A DNA stretch of 64,000 nt, taken from an uncultured Draconibacterium sp. GTDB taxonomy: Bacteria > Bacteroidota > Bacteroidia > Bacteroidales > Prolixibacteraceae. Positions within the stretch are counted from its first letter, which is position 1. Every line of letters starts with the position of its first letter. Below the pieces are notes generated by a model. The model did no database searches. It was given only the letters and a program-made list of their open reading frames with translations, and was not told the DNA's origin. The stretch is from contig NZ_OY771647.1 in the NCBI RefSeq assembly GCF_963674925.1, positions 3,177,501 through 3,241,500 on the forward strand. Reading direction: 5' to 3'. Both the position numbers and the translations under genes were made by a program. Shown here in pieces: positions 63,863 to 64,000 of this stretch.

Positions 63863-64000
63863 ATGGAATATAAAAAACAAACAATAATTTGGTTATGCGT
63901 CATGCTATTTACTACATGGAATAGTGTGGCGCAACAAAATTTAATGGGCTCACCGGACAACCACCCGCGCATTTACGGCAAAAAATATATTCAAAATGAT
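63863..64000 (+). CDS. Start of a secreted protein, possibly a heparinase-like lyase (3' end outside window)
   Basis: The ATG at 63863 opens a frame of 46 codons to the end of the window. Residues 1-24 form a signal peptide (IIWLCVMLFTTWNSVAQ). The mature part begins NLMGSPDNHPRIYGKKYIQND. The NHPRIY segment resembles the YPRLYITQDEK start of the lyase at 36651, so another lyase is possible, but the fragment is too short to be sure. Confidence 0.5.
   Translation, partial: MEYKKQTIIWLCVMLFTTWNSVAQQNLMGSPDNHPRIYGKKYIQND

Noticed and set aside
1..64000. tRNA, rRNA, CRISPR array, transposase or integrase genes
   Set aside because: None was seen on either strand on reading through; the window is polysaccharide-locus DNA throughout.

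Overview
The window is a single, strictly co-directional (+ strand) stretch of about 40 genes from a Bacteroidota genome. The signs are a SusC/SusD pair at the left edge, very many secreted and lipoprotein carbohydrate-active enzymes, AT-rich intergenic DNA, little use of Shine-Dalgarno sites, and a saturating density of sulfatases and fucosidases. The style (very large polysaccharide utilisation locus, Cys-type S1 sulfatases, GH29/GH95/GH141, heparinase-like lyases) fits a marine or sediment Bacteroidota, possibly Marinilabiliales/Prolixibacteraceae. That family-level guess is an inference. No rRNA, tRNA, CRISPR, transposase or phage gene was seen.

Layout. 1-2914: 3' end of a SusC TonB-dependent transporter and a complete SusD-like glycan-binding lipoprotein, closed by a strong hairpin (2962-2997). 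3017-35785: an MFS sugar transporter, then a long run of degradative genes: beta-propeller GH117/GH43-like, beta-helix/PDZ protein, GH29, GH39, GH3-PA14, GH29, FAD oxidoreductase, a circularly permuted SGNH esterase, a DUF1961 protein, a sialate O-acetylesterase-like esterase, a frameshifted GH97, a beta-helix protein, a GHL15-like and a GH5-like barrel, a sulfatase, a GH141-like beta-helix, a second beta-helix paralogue, and two tandem unassigned barrels with a GH67/GH20b-like front domain. 35807-49948: a DUF1080 protein, a heparinase II/III-type lyase broken by two frameshifts, a Cys-less redoxin-like protein, a GH43 remnant, four sulfatases, an alpha/beta-hydrolase esterase and a GH172-like protein, ending in a terminator (49972-50008). 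50190-54163: heparinase-like lyase and a GH29-SGNH fusion. 54755-64000: GH95, GH30, GH43-CBM6, GH39, a sulfatase, and the start of another secreted protein that may be a lyase.

Together the genes read as one system for a fucose-rich, sulfated, probably O-acetylated and uronic-acid-containing polysaccharide (fucoidan-like or another fucose-containing sulfated glycan). Six Cys-type sulfatases and four esterase candidates (one of them a domain fused to a fucosidase) would strip substituents. Three GH29, one GH95 and up to two GH141 proteins would remove fucose or galactose-type units. GH39, GH3, GH30, GH43, GH97 and GH172 would trim xylose/galactose/glucose/arabinose-type branches. Heparinase-like lyases and the GH67-like proteins would handle uronic acids. 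SusCD and the MFS protein would import oligosaccharides and monosaccharides. No known endo-fucanase family was recognised, so an endo-acting enzyme may be hidden among the unassigned beta-helix or barrel proteins.

Two intergenic regions (around 50011-50083 and 54619-54670) share conserved blocks in the same order and direct repeats 23 bp apart, and look like matched control regions of two transcription units. No regulator gene lies in the window. Two genes carry frameshifts, three in all, and one is a clear deletion remnant; the frameshifts could be real decay or sequencing errors in short homopolymers.
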